Below are positions 18,399 through 27,554 of a stretch of 64,000 bases of DNA, one piece after another (position 1 is the stretch's first letter; every line of letters begins with the position of its first letter). The notes under the pieces were generated by a model that was given only the letters and a program-made list of their open reading frames with translations, was not told the DNA's origin and did no database searches. Made by a program: the position numbers and the translations under genes. The stretch covers positions 4,812,501 through 4,876,500 of the forward strand of contig NZ_CP065424.1 of NCBI RefSeq assembly GCF_017809215.1, read 5' to 3'. The DNA is from Heyndrickxia oleronia (GTDB lineage Bacteria > Bacillota > Bacilli > Bacillales > Bacillaceae_C).

Positions 18399-19862
18399 TT
18401 AAGATCTTTGATCTTTATTATGTTGATAATCTCTTCTTCCTGATCTTCTCGGCTTTCTGCCACTTCCTCCGTGACCACCTTTATTCCCGCTAAAGGAAGG
18501 TTTACCACGTCTTGAAGAAGATCTATGCCCATCTTTTTTCATTGGTAGAGGGCGTTCTTCTGTAATATGAACAGGTGTTTTATCCGGTTCTTTAGTCATT
18601 AATTTAAGTGATGCAGCAATAATTTGGGTCGCATCATTTTCCTCTAGTAATTCCTTTGCTACTGAAAGATAATCGTTTAGATTTCCTTCTTTTACTATAT
18701 CAGAAAGTTTTTCCATTGAAACGCGAATTTGACCTTCTAATGCTTCATCCCAACTTGGCGGACGCATAGGCATCATTCTTTTTTTCGTTGTTTGCTCAAC
18801 AATTTTTAAATAGCTCATTTCACGAGGATTTACAAATGTAATAGCCATTCCTTCTTTACCTGCACGGCCAGTTCTTCCAATACGGTGAACATAGCTTTCA
18901 GGATCTTGTGGAATATCATAATTATATACATGTGTAACACCTGAAATATCTAATCCACGAGCAGCAACATCTGTCGCAACAAGAACATCCACTTTTCCAT
19001 CTTTAAATTTTCTTAATACGGATAAGCGCTTTGCTTGACTTAAGTCGCCATGAATTCCTTCTGCCATATATCCTCTTAAGTTTAGGGCATTTGCCAGTTC
19101 ATCAACACGACGCTTTGTACGACCAAATACAATTGCAAGTTCTGGTGATTGAACATCAATTAAACGTGAAAGCACATCGAATTTTTCTCTTTCCTGCACT
19201 TTTACATAATATTGTTCAATTAAAGGAACCGTCATTTCTTTTGCTTTCACACGGACTAATTCCGGATCATTCATAAATCTTTCAGCAATTCTTCGAATAG
19301 GATCAGGCATAGTTGCTGAGAAAAGTAATGTTTGTCTTTCCTCCGGCACACTAGATAAAATGCTTTCAATATCATCAATGAATCCCATATTTAACATTTC
19401 ATCTGCTTCATCAAGTACTAAAGTAGTTACTTGGTCAAGTTTTAATGTGCGGCGCTTGATGTGATCAAGAATCCGCCCTGGAGTACCGACAATAATTTGT
19501 GGGCCTTTTTTCAACGCTTTAATTTGACGTTGAATATCTTGCCCGCCATAAACAGCTAATACACGCGCTCTTGCATCGTAACCAATTTTATATAATTCTT
19601 CTGATACTTGGATAGCTAATTCACGGGTAGGGGCAATAATAATACTTTGAACATTTTGGTTTTTTGTATCAATTTTTTCAATAAGCGGAATCCCAAAAGC
19701 AGCTGTTTTACCAGTACCAGTCTGCGCTTGCCCAATAATATCCTTTCCTTGGGTACTTAATGGGATTGTTTTTGCTTGAATTGGTGATGCTTCTTCAAAG
19801 CCCATTCTTTTTAATGATTTTAAAATTGAGGGGCTTAAATTTAACTCTGAAAAATTCGTCAA
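18399..19862 (-). CDS. cshA: DEAD-box RNA helicase CshA
   Basis: 487 aa. Q motif at the N-terminus, Walker A AQTGTGKT (46-53), DEAD box near 150, SAT, and HRIGRTGR in the helicase C domain. The C-terminal tail is rich in Arg, Gly, Ser and Lys, typical of CshA for RNA binding. It acts in RNA turnover and cold adaptation with the degradosome. The start is TTG (19862) with AAAGGAG about 11 nt upstream. Confidence 0.93.
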   Translation of the reverse strand: MTNFSELNLSPSILKSLKRMGFEEASPIQAKTIPLSTQGKDIIGQAQTGTGKTAAFGIPLIEKIDTKNQNVQSIIIAPTRELAIQVSEELYKIGYDARARVLAVYGGQDIQRQIKALKKGPQIIVGTPGRILDHIKRRTLKLDQVTTLVLDEADEMLNMGFIDDIESILSSVPEERQTLLFSATMPDPIRRIAERFMNDPELVRVKAKEMTVPLIEQYYVKVQEREKFDVLSRLIDVQSPELAIVFGRTKRRVDELANALNLRGYMAEGIHGDLSQAKRLSVLRKFKDGKVDVLVATDVAARGLDISGVTHVYNYDIPQDPESYVHRIGRTGRAGKEGMAITFVNPREMSYLKIVEQTTKKRMMPMRPPSWDEALEGQIRVSMEKLSDIVKEGNLNDYLSVAKELLEENDATQIIAASLKLMTKEPDKTPVHITEERPLPMKKDGHRSSSRRGKPSFSGNKGGHGGSGRKPRRSGRRDYQHNKDQRS

Positions 19863-19959
19863 TGCTTCTCATTCTCCTTTATAACTTAACAGGGCCAAGT
19901 AAACCTACATACGATTAAGGTTCGTTTCCCCGATACCATACAAAAAATAGACACTCTTT

Positions 19960-19988
19960 ATTAAACATTGTTATAATCTATGCTACAA
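19960..19988 (-). promoter_or_regulatory. candidate SigA promoter of cshA
   Basis: Minus strand: TTGTAG (19988-19983), 17 bp, TTTAAT (19965-19960), about 98 bp before the cshA start, leaving room for a leader of roughly 90 nt. Confidence 0.45.
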
Positions 19989-20291
19989 GTAAAATGTATA
20001 CATTACTCTCTAAATAGTAGGATTGTCACATATAGTAGATCATTTTCTAAAGAAAGTAGAATACAGCTCATGTTATTTTCTTACATATATCAAGTTTAAG
20101 AAAAGAGCCTTTGTAAAAATAAAGAGTTCCGGCAAAAAGTGTAAACGATGTACGGTTATGGTACCATTAATAAGCTTGGATTTCAACGCGCAAGATATTC
20201 CAAATTATCATCATTATAAGGAAACTATCATAAAGTATTCCCTTTTTAGATGGGAAAAATAATTTTCTTTTTTTTACATAAAGAAATTATT
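19989..20291. other. intergenic stretch between cshA and murF with a repeat end
   Basis: I find no convincing gene. GAAAAGAGCCTTTGT at 20100-20115 resembles a terminal inverted repeat of the dispersed family, but the interior is not recognisable. An AAATAATTT / AAATTATTT hairpin near 20254-20293 may terminate murF. A frame at 20023-20262 lacks a good ribosome site and looks spurious. Confidence 0.4.
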
Positions 20292-21668
20292 TTACTCTTC
20301 CAATTCTTGCACAACTTCTTCTAATTTCATTCCTCTTGAACCTTTAACCAAAATCCACTCATTCCCATTAATAACAGATTTCAAATGCTGGACAAGCTCT
20401 TGTTTGTCCATAAAGGCAAAAACTCGTGTTTCAGGAAAAGTTAATTTTGCACTCTCAGCTATATAATTACCCAATTTTCCGTAGGTAAACACATATTTTA
20501 TTTTACTTTCTTTCAGTTCTCTTCCTACTTCACGATGAAACTCCACCTCATTATCCCCAAGTTCTAACATGTCGCCCAACACAACGATTTTATCATCTGC
20601 ATCAGCTAAAGTTTCCAACATATGAATAGCTGCTTTCATTGAAGTAGGACTGGCATTATATGCATCATTAATAATCTTTGTACCTTTTATACCTGTATGC
20701 TTTTCCATGCGCATCGAAGATAATTTAAGTGCTTTTAGGCCTAATTCAATCTCATCCATTGATAGTCCTAATTCAAGTGCTGATAAAATTGCTGATAATG
20801 AATTTAATACATTATATTCGCCGAGAACTGGAAGATAAAGTTCTTTTTCTGGAGCTTTGTTGATACTATAAACACTTCCATTATTTTGCTGCTCAATAGA
20901 AATAGGATATAGATCATTCACTTTGGATTTGCCAAATGTTTGGATTCGAAAATTCTTATATTGATCTACACGTTCTCGAAGAAGCGGTTCATCCCCGATA
21001 AAAATAAATAGTCCATCTTTTTTCAAACCATTTGTAATCTCGAGTTTTGCCTTAGCAATGCCTTCTCTAGAACCAAGATCTTGAAGATGGGCTTCACCAA
21101 TATTTGTAATAATAGCAATATCTGGTTTCGCGAGCTTTGTTAAAAAGTCAATTTCACCTTTAGCACTCATTCCCATCTCTAATACAGCTACATCAGTATC
21201 TTCTCTTAAAGAGAGAATTGTTATTGGTAACCCTAAGTGATTATTAAAATTTCCCTCAGTTTTTTGAACATTAAACTTTTCACTTAATACAGCTGTTACC
21301 ATATCCTTTGTAGTCGTTTTCCCATTACTACCAGTAACTCCAATAACCTTAATATTAAGTTGATCTCTATAACTTCTTGCAAGATCCTGTAAAGAATGCT
21401 CCGTATTTTCAACAACTAGAATAGGTAAATGGTAGGGAGGATTTGGCACATCCTTTTGCCATAATGCAGCACTAGCACCGTTTTTAATTGCGTCTTCCAC
21501 ATATTGGTGACCGTCAACATTATTCCCTTTAAATGGAATAAAAAGGTTTCCTCTCTTCAATTTACGCGTATCAATACATACTCCAGTTACTTCGATCTCA
21601 GAATAATTTGATACATCATTTTCTACGTGGATCATTGTTGCTAATTGTCCAATCGTTCTTTGAATCAT
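20292..21668 (-). CDS. murF: UDP-MurNAc-tripeptide--D-Ala-D-Ala ligase MurF
   Basis: 458 aa. Mur ligase three-domain order: N-terminal UDP binding, central ATPase with GVTGSNGKTTTKDM, C-terminal domain. It adds D-Ala-D-Ala to the muropeptide precursor in the cytoplasm, directly after Ddl. I chose the ATG at 21668 (MIQRTIGQLA) with GGAGG 7 nt upstream. Gene order ddl-murF is the Bacillus norm. Confidence 0.95.
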   Translation of the reverse strand: MIQRTIGQLATMIHVENDVSNYSEIEVTGVCIDTRKLKRGNLFIPFKGNNVDGHQYVEDAIKNGASAALWQKDVPNPPYHLPILVVENTEHSLQDLARSYRDQLNIKVIGVTGSNGKTTTKDMVTAVLSEKFNVQKTEGNFNNHLGLPITILSLREDTDVAVLEMGMSAKGEIDFLTKLAKPDIAIITNIGEAHLQDLGSREGIAKAKLEITNGLKKDGLFIFIGDEPLLRERVDQYKNFRIQTFGKSKVNDLYPISIEQQNNGSVYSINKAPEKELYLPVLGEYNVLNSLSAILSALELGLSMDEIELGLKALKLSSMRMEKHTGIKGTKIINDAYNASPTSMKAAIHMLETLADADDKIVVLGDMLELGDNEVEFHREVGRELKESKIKYVFTYGKLGNYIAESAKLTFPETRVFAFMDKQELVQHLKSVINGNEWILVKGSRGMKLEEVVQELEE

Positions 21669-21698
21669 GCTTTTTCCTCCAAATAAAAAGACCATTTT

Positions 21699-21765
21699 TA
21701 AGTTACCCTTCTTAAAGAGATTTTACTTTTTGGAAAAAAACTTTAAGAAGGGCAAACTAACTTAA
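21699..21765. repeat. inverted repeat in the ddl-murF gap
   Basis: Arms AAGTTACCCTTCTTAAAG (21700-21717) and CTTTAAGAAGGGCAAACTAACTT (21741-21763) pair over CCCTTCTTAAAG/CTTTAAGAAGGG, with outer AGTTA/TAACT complementarity. Loop 23 nt. There is no T tract after it, so it is not a plain terminator. It would be transcribed in the murF leader. Confidence 0.6.
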
Positions 21766-21799
21766 ATAACTCTATATTTTAAGGGTATTCTACTTTTTT

Positions 21800-22864
21800 T
21801 TAAAAGCTATGCTTGATCTTTTGTTTATCCTCATGGCGTTCTATAGCAAGCTGTATTAATCGTTCAATTAGCTCTGGATAGTCTACTCCTGTATGTTTCC
21901 ACAATAAAGGAAACATACTAAAAGGTGTAAATCCTGGCATCGTATTTACTTCATTTATAAGAACTCTATTCTCTCTCGTAACAAAGAAATCTGCACGGAC
22001 TAAACCTGAACAATCTAGTGCTTTAAAAGCTGTTATCGCCATACTCTTTAATTCTTCATACACATGAGTAGAAACCTCTGCAGGTATAATCAAGGCTGTT
22101 TCTTCATCGCCGTACTTCGCCTTATAATCATAAAAATCCTTTTTAGCAACAATTTCTCCCGGCAACGAGCATTCAGGGTTATCATTGCCAAGAACACCTA
22201 ATTCAATTTCCCTTGCAATAATGCCTTCCTCCACGATCACTTTTCTATCAAATTGAAATGCTTCAATGAATGCATTTTCTAGCTCCTTACGATTCGTACA
22301 TTTACTAATTCCAACACTTGAACCTAGGTTAGCCGGTTTAACAAAACACGGGTACCCTAATTCTGCTTCAACTTTTCTGTAAGCTTCCTCATTATTATGA
22401 TCCCAAGAGCTACGAATAAACGAAACATATTTCACTTGATCAAGTCCTGCTTGAGCGAATAAGTTCTTCATAATGACTTTATCCATACCAGCAGCGGATG
22501 CAAGTACTCCATTCCCTACATATGGGAGGTTCAATAATTCTAGCATTCCTTGTACTGTGCCATCCTCTCCATTTGGTCCATGTAGTAAAGGAAAGATAAC
22601 GTCATATCCAGTATTTTCACCTAATGATGTAGATAGGGCGTTTGGAACCATTTCTTGACCATCAGAAAATGCTAAAGCTTTTACGTTTTCTACAGGTCCA
22701 ACAATTTGTGGTCCTTTAATCCAGTTCCCTTCTGCATTAATAAAAATTGGATCAATCTCAAATTTCTCGAGATCCAGAGCTTGAATGACTGCCTTAGCTG
22801 TTTGTAATGACACTTCATGTTCCGCTGACTTACCACCATAAAGTAAACAAAGTTTGGTTTTCAT
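21800..22864 (-). CDS. ddl: D-alanine--D-alanine ligase
   Basis: 354 aa ATP-grasp ligase. LYGGKSAEHEVS at the N-terminus, HGPNGEDGTVQG, and the C-terminal metal and phosphate motifs INEVNTMPGFT. It makes D-Ala-D-Ala from the D-Ala supplied by alr and passes it to MurF. A good TATAAT-type -10 lies upstream on the minus strand, but the -35 is weak. Confidence 0.95.
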   Translation of the reverse strand: MKTKLCLLYGGKSAEHEVSLQTAKAVIQALDLEKFEIDPIFINAEGNWIKGPQIVGPVENVKALAFSDGQEMVPNALSTSLGENTGYDVIFPLLHGPNGEDGTVQGMLELLNLPYVGNGVLASAAGMDKVIMKNLFAQAGLDQVKYVSFIRSSWDHNNEEAYRKVEAELGYPCFVKPANLGSSVGISKCTNRKELENAFIEAFQFDRKVIVEEGIIAREIELGVLGNDNPECSLPGEIVAKKDFYDYKAKYGDEETALIIPAEVSTHVYEELKSMAITAFKALDCSGLVRADFFVTRENRVLINEVNTMPGFTPFSMFPLLWKHTGVDYPELIERLIQLAIERHEDKQKIKHSF

Positions 22865-23286
22865 GTTAATCCCCCATCATCATTAGATACTATATTATAA
22901 AGGCTAATTTTATAAAAATTCATGATAAATGCCTATTTCATCTTATGAAAAAAGTCTTTATCTGTGCCTAAAACCTTATTAGACGGTAATAATATTAGCT
23001 TAAAGAAAAAAATAAGTAAACCCATTGACCATATTATAGTCAATGGGCAAAAAAGCAGAAGACGCCTTGTTCATCGACATACGACGAGTAAAATTTGAAG
23101 TGCTAATTTCACCTTCGTATCCTCGATAAAAGATAAAAGAAATACATCGAAGAGTCGATGTTAACTTATCGTAGCGTAGATACTTTAGTCGATAGACGCT
23201 AGAGCTAAACTAAGTCTAAACTCGTAAATGATTTTAGATGATGTTAATACTTATACATTTTGATACGTTAAAGAGAATGACAGCTC
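22865..23286. other. 422-bp intergenic region with hairpins
   Basis: Contains CCCATTGAC / GTCAATGGG (near 23019-23048), followed on the minus strand by a T-rich run, probably the terminator of the 23287-24141 gene. Further on are several imperfect complementary patches (CGAAGAGTCGATG, TAGTCGATAGACGCTA). I see no gene and no member of the dispersed repeat family. Confidence 0.4.
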
Positions 23287-24141
23287 TTATTTAACATAAG
23301 CTTTCCATTCTTTCTCCTTGCGATCAAAAACAATTTTTCCATCTAATGGGCGATCGTGTATTTCCTTATACTCTTCATACATTTCTTCCATATCATAAAA
23401 ATCACCGATAACCCAGATTGGAATCTCTACAGAGGTTCTAGTATGTACAGCTTTTTCAATCGAAATAATCATTCCTTCTTTCATCTCTTCAATGAAAGGA
23501 TAAAGAATTTCTACTGGAATCTCAGGAATTTCTTTCCTTTTCCTTCGGCCAAAAAACGTCTTTTCTCCCTTATCATTTAACTTCATGGAAATTGAACTTC
23601 CTAAAGTTATATAAAAATCATCCATCGTGCGATAATATGTTTTATTTAGCCAGCCGTCCTCATGAGACAAATAAGCAAAACGATTGTTCAACTTACGGTA
23701 AAATGGAATGCGCAAATGATTTTTAATATGTCCTAAATAAAGTAATTCAGCTATTTCCTGTCCATCTAACCTATTCAAGGCTTCCTCATCATCAAAATCA
23801 ATCCAACAGAAATCACCATATGCAGCTACATTATCTTCTATAAGCCGCTTAATGGAATCAGCATCTACATATTCAAGTAATGTATGAAGATTAAAGTTTC
23901 CGTCCTCATAACGATGACGAAGCAAAAGAAGGTTGGATAAGTCCGGAAAAGCTTGGCAAAATTCATGAAATTCGATTCCATATGTTAAAACATAATGGTC
24001 GACATGATTCATATGTGCATAGATGACTCCCAGATTCGCAATATGATTTTTCAATTGGGTTCCCTCCGAAAAATGTATCTCCTCATCACCTAGGGATACG
24101 TAAAAAAACAGCTTCAATGTTGAAACTGTTCTTCCATCCAT
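23287..24141 (-). CDS. conserved-looking protein of unknown function
   Basis: 284 aa, acidic, soluble, without signal peptide or membrane segment. The N-terminal half is rich in His and Tyr (THMNHVDHYVLTYGIEFHE-like stretch), then DFCWIDFDDEEALNRLDGQEIAELLYLGHIKNH, where membership of the DUF-type families cannot be decided by eye. I do not recognise it. The ATG at 24141 has no clear Shine-Dalgarno, so the start may be internal. Single gene, convergent with nothing, followed by a hairpin near 23030. Confidence 0.65.
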   Translation of the reverse strand: MDGRTVSTLKLFFYVSLGDEEIHFSEGTQLKNHIANLGVIYAHMNHVDHYVLTYGIEFHEFCQAFPDLSNLLLLRHRYEDGNFNLHTLLEYVDADSIKRLIEDNVAAYGDFCWIDFDDEEALNRLDGQEIAELLYLGHIKNHLRIPFYRKLNNRFAYLSHEDGWLNKTYYRTMDDFYITLGSSISMKLNDKGEKTFFGRRKRKEIPEIPVEILYPFIEEMKEGMIISIEKAVHTRTSVEIPIWVIGDFYDMEEMYEEYKEIHDRPLDGKIVFDRKEKEWKAYVK

Positions 24142-24324
24142 TTTTATATTCTTATTTTACCAAATTCATAAAATAAATCCTCATATTTTTGAAATTTTCT
24201 TTGGATCAGTTCTTTATGATTTATAGTATTCTTTAATATTTCGGGAATATTACATAGAAAAGCAAAGGTTTTAATCAAACCATAACAGGATAAAAGTCTA
24301 ATATACGCCAAACTAGGAGGTGAA

Positions 24325-24355
24325 ATGAGGCTACCGCATGTTACGGAATCCTCAT
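24325..24355 (+). promoter_or_regulatory. stem-loop between Shine-Dalgarno and start of the first CNNM gene
   Basis: AGGAGG (24315-24320) is followed by ATGAGG (24325-24330) and CCTCAT (24350-24355) with an inner CCG/CGG pairing, then ATT and the ATG at 24359. Folding would reduce the effective spacing to about 7 nt. Inference from sequence complementarity. Confidence 0.45.
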
Positions 24356-24358
24356 ATT

Positions 24359-25654
24359 ATGCCTATACTAAATCTTATTATCATTATTATTCTCATCGCA
24401 ATTACAGCTTTCTTTGTTGCCTCCGAATTCGCTATCGTTCGTGTGCGTACGTCGAGAATTGATCAATTAGTTGCAGAGGGCAACATTTCCGCCCTTACAG
24501 TTAAAAAGGTGATTTCAAATTTAGACAGTTATCTATCAGCTATTCAATTAGGGATTACAGTTACTTCCTTAATCTTAGGATGGCTTGGTGAACCTACTGT
24601 GCAGGTGTTACTAAAGCCGATATTTGAAACAATCAATATCCCAGCTTCTCTAGCCAGCGTTCTTTCATTTATTCTTTCCTTTGCACTTATTACATTTTTT
24701 CATGTAGTTTTAGGAGAATTAGCTCCAAAATCGTATGCTATTCAAAAAACTGAAGCAATAACCTTAATCGTTGCGAAACCATTGGTTTGGTTCAACCGTA
24801 TTATGTTCCCGTTTATTTGGGCATTAAATCAATCTTCTCGCTTAGTTACGAAATTAGTTGGTTTAGAACCAGCTTCAGGAAATGAATTAGCTCCATCTGA
24901 AGAAGAATTAAGAATCATACTCTCTGAAAGTCTCAAAAGTGGAGAAATAAACCAATCGGAATATAAGTATGTCAATAATATTTTTGAGTTTGATAATCGA
25001 ATTGCCAAAGAAATTATGGTACCTCGTACTGAAATGGTCACATTGGAAAAGGATTCTACAATAGATGAAATATTAGAGATCGTCAAAATTGAAAAATTCA
25101 CAAGGTATCCTGTGACAAATGGGGACAAAGATAACATTATTGGGATTGTTAATATTAAGGAAATCTTAACAGATTGTATTTTCAACGAATGCCTTGAAAA
25201 TAATCCGATTGAAAAATACATAAAACCAGTACCAAGGGTCATCGAAACTGTTCCAATCAAGGGGCTTTTAGCAAAAATACAAAAAGACCGTACACATATG
25301 GTTATTCTTCTAGATGAATACGGAGGAACAGCTGGCCTAGTAACTGTGGAGGATATTCTTGAAGAAATTGTTGGTGAAATTCGTGATGAGTTTGATTCAG
25401 ACGAAATTCCAGTTATCCGAAAAATTAATGAAAACCATTTTATTTTTGATGCAAAAGTATTAGTGGAGGATGTTAATGACCTTCTAGGGACACATATATA
25501 TGATGAAGAAATTGATACTATCGGTGGATGGCTATTGACTAAAAAATATGATTTACGCAAAGGAGACATCATTGAGCTAGAGAACTTTCAATTTATCGTA
25601 TCAGATATGGAGGAATCTCATGTTCAATATGTAGAAGTTAAAAAAAATCAGTAA
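24359..25654 (+). CDS. CNNM/CorC-type membrane protein (YhdP-like), copy 1
   Basis: About 431 aa. N-terminal DUF21 (CNNM) transmembrane domain with three to four helices (AFFVASEFAIVRVR), then a CBS pair (near ITVPRTEM-like IMVPRTEM onward) and a C-terminal CorC/HlyC transporter-associated domain. The family is linked to Mg2+/Co2+ export or resistance. Start: ATG 24359 aligns with the paralogue at 28019; ATG 24338 is possible. Both lie far from AGGAGG at 24315. The two paralogues flank a RodA-like gene and a MerR gene. Confidence 0.88.
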   Translation: MPILNLIIIIILIAITAFFVASEFAIVRVRTSRIDQLVAEGNISALTVKKVISNLDSYLSAIQLGITVTSLILGWLGEPTVQVLLKPIFETINIPASLASVLSFILSFALITFFHVVLGELAPKSYAIQKTEAITLIVAKPLVWFNRIMFPFIWALNQSSRLVTKLVGLEPASGNELAPSEEELRIILSESLKSGEINQSEYKYVNNIFEFDNRIAKEIMVPRTEMVTLEKDSTIDEILEIVKIEKFTRYPVTNGDKDNIIGIVNIKEILTDCIFNECLENNPIEKYIKPVPRVIETVPIKGLLAKIQKDRTHMVILLDEYGGTAGLVTVEDILEEIVGEIRDEFDSDEIPVIRKINENHFIFDAKVLVEDVNDLLGTHIYDEEIDTIGGWLLTKKYDLRKGDIIELENFQFIVSDMEESHVQYVEVKKNQ

Positions 25655-25761
25655 AGTTATTTACTTAAAAAAGCTTATCCTTTTAGAAAAAGGAAACCTT
25701 TTCTCTATTTAATCGTCTTAATAATAAATGGATGTGTTAGGAGAAATTAGGTGAAATTAAT

Positions 25762-26946
25762 TTGAAGAATCAACAAAATAAATTAATAGATAAAATTGAT
25801 TGGACATTAGTATTGCTTTTATTCCTATTTTTTATCGTCAGTTCTGTGTCAATTTACAGTGCACAAACAGATAATCAATATGGAGCAAACTTTGTTAAAT
25901 CACAGGCTATGTGGTATATCATTGGAGCTGGGGTCATTGGTTTTTCATTATTATTCGATCCAAGTCAATATAGAAAATTATCTTGGATTTTGTATGGTTT
26001 CGGGATTATGTTACTTTTAGGACTTATTGTTCTTCCCCATTGTCAGCAAGGCTGTATAGTTGCGGAACGAAACGGTGCAGCTAGCTGGTATCAAATTCCT
26101 AAATTAGGCTTAATCCAGCCTTCAGAATTCATGAAAATCTTTTTAATTTTAACACTAAGTAATATCATCGCATCTCACCATGAAAAAAATACGATAAAAA
26201 CAGCTAAAACTGATTTCTACCTACTACTAAAGATCGGCATAGCCTCCCTTCTTCCAATTGGATTAGTTTTACATAATGACCTCGGTACAAGCCTAGTAAT
26301 GATGGCAATCGCCTCAGGTCTAATCTTAATCTCAGGAATAACATGGAAGATTATTGTCCCACTATACGCCTCTGTTATATCTATTGGAGGAACGATATTA
26401 TACTTAGTTGTCTTTGCGCCGGATTTGTTAAAAAAATATTTAGGTGTCAAAGCCTATCAATTTAGTCGCATTTATATTTGGCTCGACCCCTCAATTGATC
26501 CTGAAGGAGACGGATATCATTTGATTCGAGCGATGACAGCAATTGGTTCAGGAGAAATTACCGGAAAGGGCTTTTTAGGAAAAGAGGTCTATTTACCAGA
26601 AAGGCATACAGATTTTGTATTTAGTATCGTAGCAGAGGAATTTGGATTTGTAGGTGCAAGTGTTGTTATCTGTTTATTTTTCGTCCTAATTTATCATTTA
26701 ACAAAAACGGCATTACAAACAAAAGATCCATTTAATTCATATGTTTGTGCAGGGATCATTTGTATGATTGCCTTTCACGTATTTGAAAATATTGGAATGA
26801 GTATTCAGGTACTCCCTATCACAGGAATTCCTCTTCCTTTTATTAGCTATGGAGGCAGCTCATTAATGGGGAATATGCTAGCAATTGGCTTAATTTTTAG
26901 TATTCGTTTTTATCATAGAGAATATATGTTTTCATCGGATAACTAA
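25762..26946 (+). CDS. SEDS-family peptidoglycan polymerase, RodA-like
   Basis: 394 aa, about ten transmembrane helices. SEDS signature in the C-terminal half: PERHTDFVFSIVAEEFGF and LPLPFISYGGSS-type PLPFISYGGSSLMGNM. RodA and FtsW polymerise glycan strands with a class B PBP. GYHLIRAMTAIGSGEITGKGF is RodA/FtsW-typical. The loop with CQQGCIVAERNGAASWY holds a Cys pair that is unusual. TTG start with AGGTGA 7 nt upstream. It is probably an accessory RodA rather than the main cell-cycle copy. Confidence 0.85.
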   Translation: MKNQQNKLIDKIDWTLVLLLFLFFIVSSVSIYSAQTDNQYGANFVKSQAMWYIIGAGVIGFSLLFDPSQYRKLSWILYGFGIMLLLGLIVLPHCQQGCIVAERNGAASWYQIPKLGLIQPSEFMKIFLILTLSNIIASHHEKNTIKTAKTDFYLLLKIGIASLLPIGLVLHNDLGTSLVMMAIASGLILISGITWKIIVPLYASVISIGGTILYLVVFAPDLLKKYLGVKAYQFSRIYIWLDPSIDPEGDGYHLIRAMTAIGSGEITGKGFLGKEVYLPERHTDFVFSIVAEEFGFVGASVVICLFFVLIYHLTKTALQTKDPFNSYVCAGIICMIAFHVFENIGMSIQVLPITGIPLPFISYGGSSLMGNMLAIGLIFSIRFYHREYMFSSDN

Positions 26947-26964
26947 ATGTTACCTTTTTTGATA

Positions 26965-27425
26965 GAAGGGGTTATTTTAAAACATTGTTGCTATTTAAGC
27001 GGACAGTTTGTATCAATAAGCGGTACTTAAAGAGGGCGATTGATTACTTTGAAGACGGAAATTCCGGCGACACGGGAACCTTTATGAGCCAATAATTACC
27101 CTAAAGAAGGAAATCCCGGCGGCACGGGTACCTTTGGGGGCGATTGATTTCCTTATAGAAGAAATTCGCGGCAGCACGGGAACCTTTATAAGCCATTGAT
27201 TACCCTAAAGAAGGAAATCCCGACGGCACGGGTACCTTTGTGAGCCATTGATTACCCTAAAGAAGGAAATTCCGACGACACGGGTACCTTTGGGGGCGAT
27301 TGATTACTTTGAAGACGGAAATTCCGGCGACACGGGAACCTTTATGAGCGATTGATGACCTAGGTATAAAAGCCGGCAGGTTGATTTTTACAAAAGCAAC
27401 AACTATGCGTAAACAATAGGAAAGA
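26965..27425 (+). repeat. MITE-like dispersed repeat, copy D, carrying a tandem array
   Basis: Left arm AACATTGTTGCTATTTAAG (26981-26999) matches copy B (AACATTGTCGCAATTTAAG). Right arm GTATAAAAGCCGGCAG-TTTTTACAAAAGCAACAA (27364-27402) matches the B hairpin region. Between them lies the 51-53 bp tandem array 27037-27360. The terminal repeats are eroded. Confidence 0.65.
27037..27360 (+). repeat. tandem array of six 51-53 bp units
   Basis: Units start near 27037, 27090, 27141, 27194, 27246 and 27297, with a partial seventh at 27349. Two unit types occur: one with CTTTGAAGACGGAAATTCC (first and sixth, identical over about 52 bp) and one with CCCTAAAGAAGGAAAT. All share GGCACGGG or GACACGGG followed by ACCTTT. 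Unit lengths are not multiples of 3, so the array is not coding. No unique spacers, so it is not a CRISPR. Confidence 0.9.
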
Positions 27426-27493
27426 AGCAAGAATACTGTACAAATTCCCCCCATAAAATAAAGTATGATAAGACTTCAAAAAAAGTATCACGT

Positions 27494-27522
27494 TTGACTG
27501 TACGGTTTGTTTTTTTTATAAT
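27494..27522 (+). promoter_or_regulatory. strong SigA promoter of the merR-CNNM operon
   Basis: TTGACT (27494-27499), 17 bp including a T8 run, TATAAT (27517-27522). The MerR start codon follows 33 nt downstream. The 17-bp spacer is the usual length, not the long 19-20 bp spacer of MerR-activated promoters. Confidence 0.8.
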
Positions 27523-27554
27523 AGTATTAATTACTTATATGAAGGGGTGATCGG

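Noticed and set aside
20023..20262. 79-codon frame between cshA and murF
   Set aside because: No ribosome site, atypical composition, and it includes a repeat end.
24829..25572. 247-codon frame on the minus strand
   Set aside because: It is antisense to the CNNM gene, Ser/Ile-rich, without ribosome site; a shadow of biased codon use.
27037..27360. CRISPR-like appearance of the tandem array
   Set aside because: Units are contiguous without unique spacers, 51-53 bp long and vary in length; no cas genes nearby.
27257..27454. Open frame in the repeat array (minus strand)
   Set aside because: Unit lengths change the phase at each repeat and there is no ribosome site.
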